Part shown: positions 52,992 to 61,534 of the stretch, one piece after another
Numbering within the stretch: the first letter of the stretch is position 1
Layout: the number at the start of each line of letters is the position of its first letter
Source: Candidatus Obscuribacterales bacterium
GTDB lineage: Bacteria; Cyanobacteriota; Vampirovibrionia; Obscuribacterales; Obscuribacteraceae
Assembly (NCBI GenBank): GCA_019750335.1
Contig: JAIEOQ010000010.1
Span: 1-64,000, forward strand
Direction of reading: 5' to 3'
Length of the DNA: 64,000 nt
Notes under the pieces: model-generated
Told to the model about the DNA's origin: nothing
Databases searched by the model: none
What the model saw: only the letters and a program-made list of their open reading frames with translations
Position numbers and translations under genes: made by a program

Positions 52992-55571
52992 CTATTGAAC
53001 AATCTTTGTTTGAACTAAGCCGTTTTGCACAAGTAGCTGCGCCGCCCGCCAAAGAACATGGGTAGGCGTACCATCAAGACTGCGGAAAATATTTTGCAAA
53101 GTTGTATTTCCATCGGCTTTTTGCACAATATTGGACATCACATTATATTCATCAGGCAAAGGCGGTTCCGGAATTTCACCTAGCTGCTTCCAACGAGCAG
53201 CAAACTCAGCAGGAGAAACCGGGCGAATAAGCATATTCAAAGTAGGCAAAGCTTTTTTAGCCACTGTGAAATTATCTTGAGCCAGAGCTGCATCCATTAG
53301 TAATCTTTCTAAAGCCCGCCCGATATTAAAGCTTTCATCCAAACGCGGTAGCTTGCTCATAGTCTCACGCCCAGACATATTCTTTTCCTGAAAGTTGAAG
53401 TTACCTTCTTCAAAAGTAGATACGAATTCAACAACAGCAGCCGCGCCAGCATATTTACCCATTCGCGCTTGAATAGGCTTACCTGATTCGAAAAGCATCC
53501 AAAACTGTCTTCCATCGGCTCCCTGCACGGTCAATATACCTGTCTTCTGAGCCGTTCCTAAAGATTGCAAAAGCGCTGCTGGATCAAATACACCCAGTTC
53601 TCCACCAATGGCCGCAGCGCTCTTAGACGATTTATAGCTTTTCGGTACTTGCTGCGAGTGGCAAGATTTATTTCGCCCAAGCTCTTCCTTGACATAATAC
53701 AAGGCAGTATCAGCTTTGGTTAGTAAATCGTCAGCTGTTTTACCATCAACCGGGAAAGTAGCTACTCCAATTGAAACAGTCCACTTAACGATACCGGCAG
53801 GCCAATCGCTTTTAGCTTCGATTTGCTGCCTGATCCGTTCGGCAACGGACAAAGCTCTCTTAGCCTCAGTATTTTCCATGACAATGATGAATTCTTCACC
53901 GCCAAATCGAATCAAATAATCACCAGAATTATTTCGTTCGTTACCTTCTTGTGTCCGTACACAAGTTCTGATCAACTTGGACAGCTCTTGGAGCATCTGA
54001 TCCCCAACCTGGTGTCCATATGTATCGTTAATCGATTTAAAATGGTCACCATCCATAATCATCAGAGAGAGTGGATGCTGCTCAGGATTTACAGCAGCAC
54101 GATCCATCACTTGCGGCATAATTTCATAAAAGAATTTTTTGTTACGCAAACCAGTAAGCGGATCCGTACGAGCTGCTTCTTGTTCTTCCTCATATTGAAC
54201 GTTTTGATGAACAACTCTTGAAGCCAGCTCAACAACATTGCGAAGAACACGCAATCGATCTTGTACGACCTGACCTTCAGCATTGAAATAAATGGCAAGC
54301 ACGCCTAAATTACGATTTTGAAAAACAATCGGTAAGAACACGACAGTTTTAATTCCGTTCGGCTGCGTAACTTGAGTTAATCCATATTCGCGAATTCCGT
54401 CCGGACCAAGAGTCAAATGTTTGCCGGAAGAAAAAACTTCTCGAGCAATTTTTGTATGATCGATTTTTTTCAGCGGCTGCACACTACGATCATCAAACCC
54501 AAGCCAAGCATCCGGAACTAAGCGCTGAAAGCGATCGGCCTTGAAGAACACCCCGTGCATGATGCTGGTCGGAAACTTATCATTGAGCTTGTCCAGAATG
54601 CGTTGACAAACTTGATGACTGGAACGCAAATGATCAAGCTCTTTGCCTAAAGCATTGATGAATTCTTCTTCTGCTTCACGAGTATAAAGTTCAGAAATTT
54701 TTGCTTGGGTTTGAGTGATTTGATCTTCAAATTCTTTGGACAGACTTTTCTTATCGGTCTCAAACTGCAAAGTACGCTTGCGCAGCTCTTCTTCTTTTTG
54801 CACTCGCGCAGCCACAATCTCATCATATTGGCGTCTGACATCTTTCAAGCCTTGCGCTACTTTACTTACTTCAGTAACCGCTCCTGAAACATTCAATCCG
54901 CCGCCTGTCACTCCGGAATAAGCATCTCGAGCAAGCAATAAAGAACCTGTCGCTCTGGTTATTAAATTCAACGGTTTTACGACAAACAAAAACATTACAG
55001 CGATAAGCAGTAAACAAAGTCCACCAATTACCAGAAAGACATAGCCCATGGGCGCCGCAAGAAGCCACAAGCCGGAGCCTGATTTGACTGCATTGCCAAC
55101 AATCGGACCTTGATAAAAACCGATATGAAGAAGCTTACCCTCACCAATCACCGAAACAGCTTCATAATATTTTTGCTCTTTCCACTCTAAGTTGCGCGAC
55201 AGAATGTCATAACGCGGCATCTCTGGAGCATAAGGCTTTGTCGCCAAATCAAGCTTGCCGTCGGCACTGGTAACGTAATACCAGGCAAGGTTGTATTTGT
55301 TGATTGATTGCAGAATTTTTGTAGCAGACGGAGTACGGTCTTTCGTCTCGTCCGCTAACTGACTGGCTACCTGAGCATAATGAGCATTTACAACTGCCGG
55401 ATACAGAGCGTCGCCGATAAAAAGCAGCGCTGCGCCGCCAAAAATAAATACGGCGAGCAATCGGATCACCAACGAGCCGAAAAAGTCTTGAACGCCGGCA
55501 ATCGCTCCTTGCAATACGTTCGGTTTTGTAACCGGTTCGCCCGACACATCAAAAGACGCTTGGTACGTCAC
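52992..55571 (-). CDS. Membrane diguanylate cyclase with GAF, GGDEF and DUF4388 domains
   Basis: This 859-residue protein makes cyclic di-GMP. It has a first membrane helix (about 30-52), an extracytoplasmic sensor (about 53-180), a second helix with a HAMP linker (about 180-235), a coiled coil (about 240-310), a GAF domain (about 310-460), a GGDEF domain with the active GGEEF motif near residue 555, and a C-terminal DUF4388/PATAN domain (about 640-735). The inhibitory I-site RxxD is not present before GGEEF (NSGD instead), so product feedback may be lost. The GTG start overlaps the stop of the TonB gene (GTGA). Confidence 0.9.
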   Translation of the reverse strand: MTYQASFDVSGEPVTKPNVLQGAIAGVQDFFGSLVIRLLAVFIFGGAALLFIGDALYPAVVNAHYAQVASQLADETKDRTPSATKILQSINKYNLAWYYVTSADGKLDLATKPYAPEMPRYDILSRNLEWKEQKYYEAVSVIGEGKLLHIGFYQGPIVGNAVKSGSGLWLLAAPMGYVFLVIGGLCLLLIAVMFLFVVKPLNLITRATGSLLLARDAYSGVTGGGLNVSGAVTEVSKVAQGLKDVRRQYDEIVAARVQKEEELRKRTLQFETDKKSLSKEFEDQITQTQAKISELYTREAEEEFINALGKELDHLRSSHQVCQRILDKLNDKFPTSIMHGVFFKADRFQRLVPDAWLGFDDRSVQPLKKIDHTKIAREVFSSGKHLTLGPDGIREYGLTQVTQPNGIKTVVFLPIVFQNRNLGVLAIYFNAEGQVVQDRLRVLRNVVELASRVVHQNVQYEEEQEAARTDPLTGLRNKKFFYEIMPQVMDRAAVNPEQHPLSLMIMDGDHFKSINDTYGHQVGDQMLQELSKLIRTCVRTQEGNERNNSGDYLIRFGGEEFIIVMENTEAKRALSVAERIRQQIEAKSDWPAGIVKWTVSIGVATFPVDGKTADDLLTKADTALYYVKEELGRNKSCHSQQVPKSYKSSKSAAAIGGELGVFDPAALLQSLGTAQKTGILTVQGADGRQFWMLFESGKPIQARMGKYAGAAAVVEFVSTFEEGNFNFQEKNMSGRETMSKLPRLDESFNIGRALERLLMDAALAQDNFTVAKKALPTLNMLIRPVSPAEFAARWKQLGEIPEPPLPDEYNVMSNIVQKADGNTTLQNIFRSLDGTPTHVLWRAAQLLVQNGLVQTKIVQ

Positions 55572-56563
55572 TGGGCAGCCTCCACTTGTGCAAGCTCGAT
55601 TTTAAAAGGAATTGATTCACCTTTATACCAATCAGGTAAAGGTGCAAATTCAGTTGCTTCAATTGCATCGACAGCTTCTCGGTCTGCTTTCTTATTACCT
55701 GAGCTGCCAATTAGCTCAGCACGCAAAAGCTTTCCGTCATGGCCTATTTCAGCTAAAACAACTATATTGTCGAAACGCTTTTTCGGGTGCCAATTTTGAG
55801 CAATGCGCTTTAGAAGGTCTTTGCGGTACGGACCAATATTACCTTTGGCTCTTTGGATATTTGGTAAAACCGTCGCAATCTGACCACCTTCTTTGGGACC
55901 ACTTCCTGTGCCTTGTTCGCTGCCTGGACCAGTACCTTGCCCAGCAACCCCTTCATTTTTGTTACCAGTGCCAACATTATTAGAACCCGGCGCTCCGGCA
56001 TTCTGAAGCGAACCAGATGCTGTACTGGTCGATAACTGTCCCGTAACAGGGTTAGGAATAGGCGGTGAGGGTAGCTTTGCAATTGGAATAGGCGCGGCCT
56101 TAATAGTATTTGTCGGCGTAACCATTACCGGCGGCGCTACGGTGGTCTTGTGTGATACAGCCGGTCTTGCTACTTGTGTTGCGGGCGGCGTTAAAGCTTC
56201 GGGAGCTTTAACCGTAGGCAAAGTAAGCTTAGAAGCTTCTTGAGGCTTAGCTGCCGCCGAACCGGGATTAGGATTATCACCTTCAGTCAAACTTATCGGT
56301 TTCGGTACTTCTCCGACCTTAAAAGACGGTACTGGCGGCGGCGCCTGAAAAACAAACTGTACGTCAACGTCATGAATGATGCGCGGGTGCTTGCGTTCAA
56401 GCTCTTCCAACTTCAAAAAAGCAATCAGCATCAAAGCATGCACAATAAAAACTACGACCAAAACACTGGCTAATTGCCCAGGGCGGTCAATAGAATCCGG
56501 GTCTCGGCGATCCATAAAGCGATCGCTTATCCGAATTACTTCTTGCATCATTGCTATATTCAT
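55568..56563 (-). CDS. TonB-family energy transducer
   Basis: This 331-residue inner-membrane protein has one N-terminal helix (ASVLVVVFIVHALMLIAFL, about 31-49), a long Pro/Gly/Thr-rich periplasmic span and a C-terminal TonB-like domain (YRKDLLKRIAQNWHPKKRFDNIVVLAEIGHDGKLL). It would couple proton motive force to the outer membrane or sit in a scaffold. The stop overlaps the start of the diguanylate cyclase gene, which implies shared expression. ExbB/ExbD are not nearby. Confidence 0.75.
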   Translation of the reverse strand: MNIAMMQEVIRISDRFMDRRDPDSIDRPGQLASVLVVVFIVHALMLIAFLKLEELERKHPRIIHDVDVQFVFQAPPPVPSFKVGEVPKPISLTEGDNPNPGSAAAKPQEASKLTLPTVKAPEALTPPATQVARPAVSHKTTVAPPVMVTPTNTIKAAPIPIAKLPSPPIPNPVTGQLSTSTASGSLQNAGAPGSNNVGTGNKNEGVAGQGTGPGSEQGTGSGPKEGGQIATVLPNIQRAKGNIGPYRKDLLKRIAQNWHPKKRFDNIVVLAEIGHDGKLLRAELIGSSGNKKADREAVDAIEATEFAPLPDWYKGESIPFKIELAQVEAAQ

Positions 56564-56734
56564 AAATGCTGCCGCTTAAATTAGCCCTAAATTGTGCCTG
56601 CCCGGAAAAAGGCCGCCTAAAACCTTCGGGGAAAGATTTATCGGAGGAGACATTACTTATATGCCACGTAAAAAGATATTTTTATAAACATCAAGCTTCA
56701 GTTTGGAAAGAAACCAGTGCCAGCTTTTCTGGGC

Positions 56735-56740
56735 TATAAT
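56735..56740 (+). promoter_or_regulatory. Candidate -10 box of the secG operon
   Basis: A perfect TATAAT lies 42 nt before the secG ATG, in the 218-nt gap between divergent genes. No good -35 is seen at the standard distance. A GAGGT Shine-Dalgarno precedes secG. Confidence 0.35.
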
Positions 56741-56781
56741 GTGCCCCTATCTACCGGCTAAACGCCTCTCTGAGGTAATTC

Positions 56782-57018
56782 ATGAGCGTTCTCTATATTT
56801 CATTGCTTGTTTTAGAAGTAATTTTTGCCCTGGGCCTAATTCTTCTGGTTCTACTGCACGCCCCCAAAGGCGACGGGTTAGGCGGAATCGGCGGTTCGGC
56901 AACACTCTTTTCAGGCAAACGTGGCGCTGAGGCTGGTTTAGACAAAGTAACCTGGTTCTTTGTTTTTGGTTTTATGTTTATTTGCGTTCTGCTTGGTTTT
57001 GGATTTATCGTACCTTGA
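56782..57018 (+). CDS. secG: Preprotein translocase subunit SecG
   Basis: SecG is a small two-helix subunit that assists SecYEG. The 78-residue protein has two membrane helices (about 4-26 and 53-75) joined by the conserved loop with APKGDGLGGIGGSATLFSGKRG. It begins a tightly overlapped operon secG-menG-lpxB-msbA: its stop overlaps the menG TTG start. GAGGTAATTC lies directly before the ATG. Confidence 0.9.
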   Translation: MSVLYISLLVLEVIFALGLILLVLLHAPKGDGLGGIGGSATLFSGKRGAEAGLDKVTWFFVFGFMFICVLLGFGFIVP

Positions 57019-57755
57019 CAGCTTACAAGCTTCCGCCAACTGACGAAAAAGCGGATTATGTTCTACAGCAGTTCAATCGCATTGCTAAAGGTTATGACTT
57101 AACCAACGACGCGATTAGCTTGGGCATGCATCGTGCCTGGAAACATAAAGCTATAAAGAGTTTAGCGATAAAACCTCAGGGAAAATATTTGGATGTTTGC
57201 ACCGGAACCGGTGACTTAGCCATGCTCATGGCTAAACAGCCAAATTTTAACGGCGAAATAACCGGTCTTGACTTCTCTCCGGGTATGCTGGCTGTCGCTA
57301 AAGAACGTGAGAACCAAACGCGCAAAACCTCAACCCTATTGGCAAATTTAAGTTGGGTTGAAGGCAACGCCGAAACTCTGCCTTTTGCTGACAACTATTT
57401 TGATGGCGCAATTATTAGTTTTGGCTTGCGTAATTTAGTCGATCTACAAGCCGGATTGAATGAAATGGCGCGAGTAGTAAAACCGGGCGGCAAAGTGATC
57501 AATCTGGATCTCGGCCAACCGACAACCCCTTTGTTCACACCGCTATTTTTCTTCTTTTTTGACCGGATCGTCCCCTTAATCGGACTAGCGCTTCAGCAAG
57601 ATAAACAAGCCTATACATATTTGCCGGAATCAAGAAAAAAATATCCGCCCCCGGAAAAGCTCACTCAAATGTTCAAACAAGCAGGAATGACCGATGTGCA
57701 GTGGCAGCCTTTAGCCATTGGCTCCGTAGCTATGCACATAGGTAGCGCTCCGTGA
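57015..57755 (+). CDS. menG: Demethylmenaquinone methyltransferase MenG/UbiE
   Basis: MenG adds the final methyl group to demethylmenaquinone. The 246-residue SAM methyltransferase has the UbiE motifs YDLTNDAISLGMHRAWKHKAI, DVCTGTGDLAML (SAM site), LDFSPGMLAVAK, and AIISFGLRNLVD. The TTG start overlaps the secG stop (TTGA); the frame opens at 56982, but upstream codons lie inside secG and are not family-like. Its stop overlaps lpxB (GTGA). It complements mqnE in menaquinone synthesis. Confidence 0.9.
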   Translation: MTAYKLPPTDEKADYVLQQFNRIAKGYDLTNDAISLGMHRAWKHKAIKSLAIKPQGKYLDVCTGTGDLAMLMAKQPNFNGEITGLDFSPGMLAVAKERENQTRKTSTLLANLSWVEGNAETLPFADNYFDGAIISFGLRNLVDLQAGLNEMARVVKPGGKVINLDLGQPTTPLFTPLFFFFFDRIVPLIGLALQQDKQAYTYLPESRKKYPPPEKLTQMFKQAGMTDVQWQPLAIGSVAMHIGSAP

Positions 57756-58948
57756 GCCAGACCAAATCTCTTTTTATTTGTGTGGGCGACCTTTCAGCTG
57801 ATCGCCACGCCGCAAAGCTCATTGAGAATTTGAAAAAAATTGCTCCAAATCTGGAGATTTGGGGCGTCGGCGGAGCACAAATGGAAGCTGCCGGCGTGCG
57901 CTTACTTTACAACCGCGAATCTTTAGCCGTTATCGGTTTAGTTGAAGTAATTCGTTATTTGCCAAAGCTTATTTCGATGCGCAATGACTTAATCAAGCAA
58001 ATCTGCCAAAAGAAACCAGACGCTGTATTACTCATGGACTTTGGCGGTTTCAACTTACGCTTAGCTCAAGATTTGCATCGCAAAAGCAAAGATACGCCGA
58101 TTATTTACTTTATTTCGCCTCAAGTTTGGGGTTCAAGACCTTGGCGTATCAACATCATCAAAAAAACCATTCACAAAATGCTTGTGATTTTTCCTTTTGA
58201 AGAAGCGCTCTACCATTCCCATGGCATGGACGCCAAATTTGTCGGACATCCGGTCACCTTAAAGATCAAGCCTGAATCAGAACGTAGCTCTAAAGAAGAT
58301 TTTTGCCAGCAAAATAATCTGGATCCTGCAAAGCCGATTATTGGTATTTTTCCAGGCAGTCGAAACCAGGAGATTAGACAACACGCACCGATAATATTTC
58401 AGGCTATCGGTTGGTTACAAAAGGAACGTCCGGATTTTCAGTTTGTCATTTCTGCCACAAACCAAAACTTTGCCGATGCTTTATATAGCGAAATGGACCG
58501 CCTTAGTTATAACCATCTTCTTTCAGGCAAACTGAGAATTCTTTCATCCGAATTCAACGAGGAATTGATGGCTCATGCTGATTTGCTCTGGACTAAGTCC
58601 GGAACAATCAGTCTTGAAGCAGCCGTAATCGGCACGCCAACCCTGATTTTTTATCATGGCAGCTGGATTACTTTAATAATTTTCGTCTTCCTAAAAACTG
58701 TTAAATGGGTCGGTTGGCCGAACCTACTTGCCGGCTATGAACTGGTTCCTGAATTAATTCAACTGGATTGCCGAGCCGAGCAGCTCGTAAGATATACACT
58801 CGACTGGATGAATGTGCCTGCTTTGCGTAAAGAAGTAGCACTGAAGCTTAAGTCTTTGCGGGATCGTCTTGGCAAAGAAGATTTTACCGAAACCGCAGCC
58901 CAAGAAGTATTGAAGATGCTTGGCTTACAGGAATTTAGCCGTGAATGA
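57752..58948 (+). CDS. lpxB: Lipid-A-disaccharide synthase LpxB
   Basis: LpxB joins UDP-2,3-diacylglucosamine and lipid X into lipid A disaccharide. The 398-residue GT19 enzyme has the N-terminal CVGDLSADRHAAKL, LMDFGGFNLRLA, YFISPQVWGSRPWRI, FPGSRNQEIRQH and KSGTISLEAAVIGTPTLIFY motifs. The GTG start is on the menG stop. A complete LPS pathway is implied but the other lpx genes are outside the window. The downstream msbA begins inside its end. Confidence 0.92.
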   Translation: MSQTKSLFICVGDLSADRHAAKLIENLKKIAPNLEIWGVGGAQMEAAGVRLLYNRESLAVIGLVEVIRYLPKLISMRNDLIKQICQKKPDAVLLMDFGGFNLRLAQDLHRKSKDTPIIYFISPQVWGSRPWRINIIKKTIHKMLVIFPFEEALYHSHGMDAKFVGHPVTLKIKPESERSSKEDFCQQNNLDPAKPIIGIFPGSRNQEIRQHAPIIFQAIGWLQKERPDFQFVISATNQNFADALYSEMDRLSYNHLLSGKLRILSSEFNEELMAHADLLWTKSGTISLEAAVIGTPTLIFYHGSWITLIIFVFLKTVKWVGWPNLLAGYELVPELIQLDCRAEQLVRYTLDWMNVPALRKEVALKLKSLRDRLGKEDFTETAAQEVLKMLGLQEFSRE

Positions 58949-60794
58949 CGCTCAATCTAAATCAGCCGAGCAATCGAAATCGGCACGCCCAACAGGCAGC
59001 TCTGCCGAGCTAAAAACACCACCATCTTCGATTTCACAAGCACAGCTCTATCTGCGTCTTGTCACTTATATTCGTCCTTATTGGAAACATTTTGCTGCCG
59101 GCGTAGCCGCCGCCATTCCTTCCGGAAGCATGGATGCAGCAATTGCATGGCTTGCCGGACAAGGTCTGCAAAAGATTCTGGTTGATGGACAAGAAAAACT
59201 TTTATATGTTGTGCCACTTGCTGTACTTGCCGTAGCAGCCTTGCAAGGCATATTTCGCTTCTTAGAAGCTTTCACTATCCGTTATGTCGGTGCCGCAGCC
59301 ATTCGCGACTTGCGCAACGAACTTTTTTGTCATTTGCAGTCACAACCCTTGCTTTATTTTCAGGGGCAATCTTCCGGTGTTTTAATCGGGCGCATCACTA
59401 ATGATGTAGCGATTATCGAAAACGCTATCTCGCAATCATTTCAATCCATGATTAGCCGCACCACAACTTTGCTGTCATTGATTACTGTGCTGCTTCTGCA
59501 AAGCTGGCAGCTGAGCTTAATCGCTCTCTCCATTCTTTCTTGCATAGTTCTGCCGGTCAGCATTTTAAGCCGCAAAATCAGAAAGTCCAGCCGCATGGGA
59601 CAAGAAGATATCGGAGACCTTGTTTCGGTTGTTTCCGAATCGATTCAAGGTGCCAAAATCGTGCAATCTTTCAATCTTGAGCATTATCAAATCTCAAAAT
59701 TCATGGGCACTAACCAAAGCTTTTTCACCAATGCGACAAAGGCCGCAAGAGCCGAAGCAATGATGTCGCCAATTTTAGCCATGATCGGTGCAATCGGTAT
59801 CGCTTGTGTCATGTGGGTTGCCGGCTGGCAAGTCGTCCACAAATTTATGACTATCGGTTCTTTGACTTCCTTTATTATTGCTCTGCTCTTGCTTTATTCA
59901 CCGATTAAAAATCTTGGGCGCATTAACGGTATTATTCAGCCGGCTTTAGCTGCAGCCGCTCGTGTGTTCGAAGTATTAGATCGCAAACCAGAGCTGCAAG
60001 ACAAGAGCGAAGCAAAAACACTTGCTCCAGGCAAACATAACATTCAATTTTCAGAAGTCTTTTTCCAGTATCCGACCAATTCTTTCGAAAAACCATCGCA
60101 GTTGGTATTGCATGATATCAATTTGGAAATCCCTGCCGGTAAACTGTACGCGCTGGTTGGCTTATCCGGTTCGGGTAAATCCACTCTAGCTAATTTAGTG
60201 CCGCGCTTTTTTGACGCCACAGCCGGCAACATCTTAATCGATGGCGAACCAATTCAAAATTACACACTTGCTTCTTTACGTTCGCAAATCGCTATCGTCA
60301 CTCAAGACAATTTCTTATTCAACACTTCAGTTGCCGAAAACATTCGTCTTGGTCGCTTGGACGCCAGCGACGAAGAACTGGAATATGCAGCTAAAGCAGC
60401 TTATTGCCACGACTTTATCAAAGAGCTCCCCGATGGCTACAAAACTAAAATCGGTGAGCGCGGAGTACGTCTTTCCGGCGGGCAGCAACAACGTCTTTCC
60501 ATTGCTCGCGCATTTTTGAAAAACGCACCGATTTTGATTTTGGATGAAGCAACAAGCTCCCTAGATAACGAATCGGAAAAGATGGTACAAGCCGCTCTAA
60601 ACAACCTAATGCGCGGACGAACCGTAATTGTTATCGCCCATCGACTCTCCACTATTCGCCATGCCGATGTTATCGTCGTACTTGATGGCGGCAGAATAGC
60701 TGAAACAGGCAACCATGAAACTTTATCAACTGCAGGCGGACTTTATGCCCGTCTGGAAAAAGTTCAATTTGAAAAACCGGAAAGCTGGTCTTAA
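58941..60794 (+). CDS. msbA: MsbA-like ABC exporter
   Basis: This half-transporter (617 residues from this start) is an ABC exporter: a six-helix membrane domain (about 45-330) with GVLIGRITNDVAIIENAISQS and a nucleotide-binding domain with Walker A GLSGSGKSTLANLV, the signature LSGGQQQRLSIARAF, and Walker B ILILDEATSSLD. Adjacency to lpxB makes lipid A flipping likely. The GTG at 58941 overlaps the end of lpxB by 8 nt with an AGGA upstream; the start at 58920 is inside lpxB. A Ser/Ala-rich leader of about 30 residues precedes the first helix. Confidence 0.88.
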   Translation: MNDAQSKSAEQSKSARPTGSSAELKTPPSSISQAQLYLRLVTYIRPYWKHFAAGVAAAIPSGSMDAAIAWLAGQGLQKILVDGQEKLLYVVPLAVLAVAALQGIFRFLEAFTIRYVGAAAIRDLRNELFCHLQSQPLLYFQGQSSGVLIGRITNDVAIIENAISQSFQSMISRTTTLLSLITVLLLQSWQLSLIALSILSCIVLPVSILSRKIRKSSRMGQEDIGDLVSVVSESIQGAKIVQSFNLEHYQISKFMGTNQSFFTNATKAARAEAMMSPILAMIGAIGIACVMWVAGWQVVHKFMTIGSLTSFIIALLLLYSPIKNLGRINGIIQPALAAAARVFEVLDRKPELQDKSEAKTLAPGKHNIQFSEVFFQYPTNSFEKPSQLVLHDINLEIPAGKLYALVGLSGSGKSTLANLVPRFFDATAGNILIDGEPIQNYTLASLRSQIAIVTQDNFLFNTSVAENIRLGRLDASDEELEYAAKAAYCHDFIKELPDGYKTKIGERGVRLSGGQQQRLSIARAFLKNAPILILDEATSSLDNESEKMVQAALNNLMRGRTVIVIAHRLSTIRHADVIVVLDGGRIAETGNHETLSTAGGLYARLEKVQFEKPESWS

Positions 60795-60795
60795 A

Positions 60796-61512
60796 CTAAG
60801 CTTCCTCTTCTTTGCCAGCTGTTGCAATATGTAGCCCGACAAGCCTAGCTACCATAACAGTTAAATAAAGCTGCCCAATAATTGCTTCCAACCAAGAGAA
60901 TGTACGCGCCACTCTTCCTACAGGCGTCACATCACCGTATCCGACCGTGCTTAAAGTAGCAAAGCTGTAATAAACAAAAATAGAGAAACGTTCGCTGGCA
61001 GTATAGATGGAAAAATCTTTGCTCGGTATTCCGGTCAACAAGCTCATCCGATAAGCATCGGGATGCAAAGTCGAGATCAGCATTGAAAGAAGAGCAAAAA
61101 TCAAACCGATAAGCAAATAGACGCATATCGACGCGCACAAACGATTAAAATCAACTTTTCCGGAAAAAATGTCAGTGATAATCACCATTGAAACAACAAG
61201 CAGAAAAGTCAAACTAGCAAGACAGCTAGCGACTTGGAAGGCAATCCAATCAAAAGCCGGCAGATGGAAAGCATTACCTAATCCCCATAAAGAAGAAGCA
61301 AGAATAGCCAAAGCTATGGCGATTATACGACCGCGTTTTTTATGAGCGATGGTAAAACTTGAGGCAACCATTACTGCGGCCAACAAAGCCGACAAACAAA
61401 CTCTTTCCCAATGGCTGTCTTGCAGGAATGAAGCAGCAACCGGCAGCACAATCAAGCTTATAAGCAAGGTCAAATAGTTGTTTTTTCGTCTGCGTTTTCT
61501 TCTGTATGCCAT
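60796..61512 (-). CDS. Two-pore-helix potassium channel-type protein
   Basis: The 238-residue membrane protein has about six hydrophobic segments and the pore motif YSFATLSTVGYGDVTPVGRVAR, including the TVGYGD selectivity filter typical of K+ channels (Ion_trans_2). N-terminal Arg/Lys-rich stretch RKRRRKN is followed by four helices not all typical of a voltage sensor. No RCK domain follows. It lies next to the kinase and hisS on the minus strand and converges with msbA. Confidence 0.82.
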   Translation of the reverse strand: MAYRRKRRRKNNYLTLLISLIVLPVAASFLQDSHWERVCLSALLAAVMVASSFTIAHKKRGRIIAIALAILASSLWGLGNAFHLPAFDWIAFQVASCLASLTFLLVVSMVIITDIFSGKVDFNRLCASICVYLLIGLIFALLSMLISTLHPDAYRMSLLTGIPSKDFSIYTASERFSIFVYYSFATLSTVGYGDVTPVGRVARTFSWLEAIIGQLYLTVMVARLVGLHIATAGKEEEA

Positions 61513-61534
61513 ATTGCCATCTCTGTTATTTCAG

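Noticed and set aside
56659..56690. Very short ORF after GGAGGAG in the secG leader region
   Set aside because: It would code for 8 residues only and the spacing is long; not supportable as a gene.
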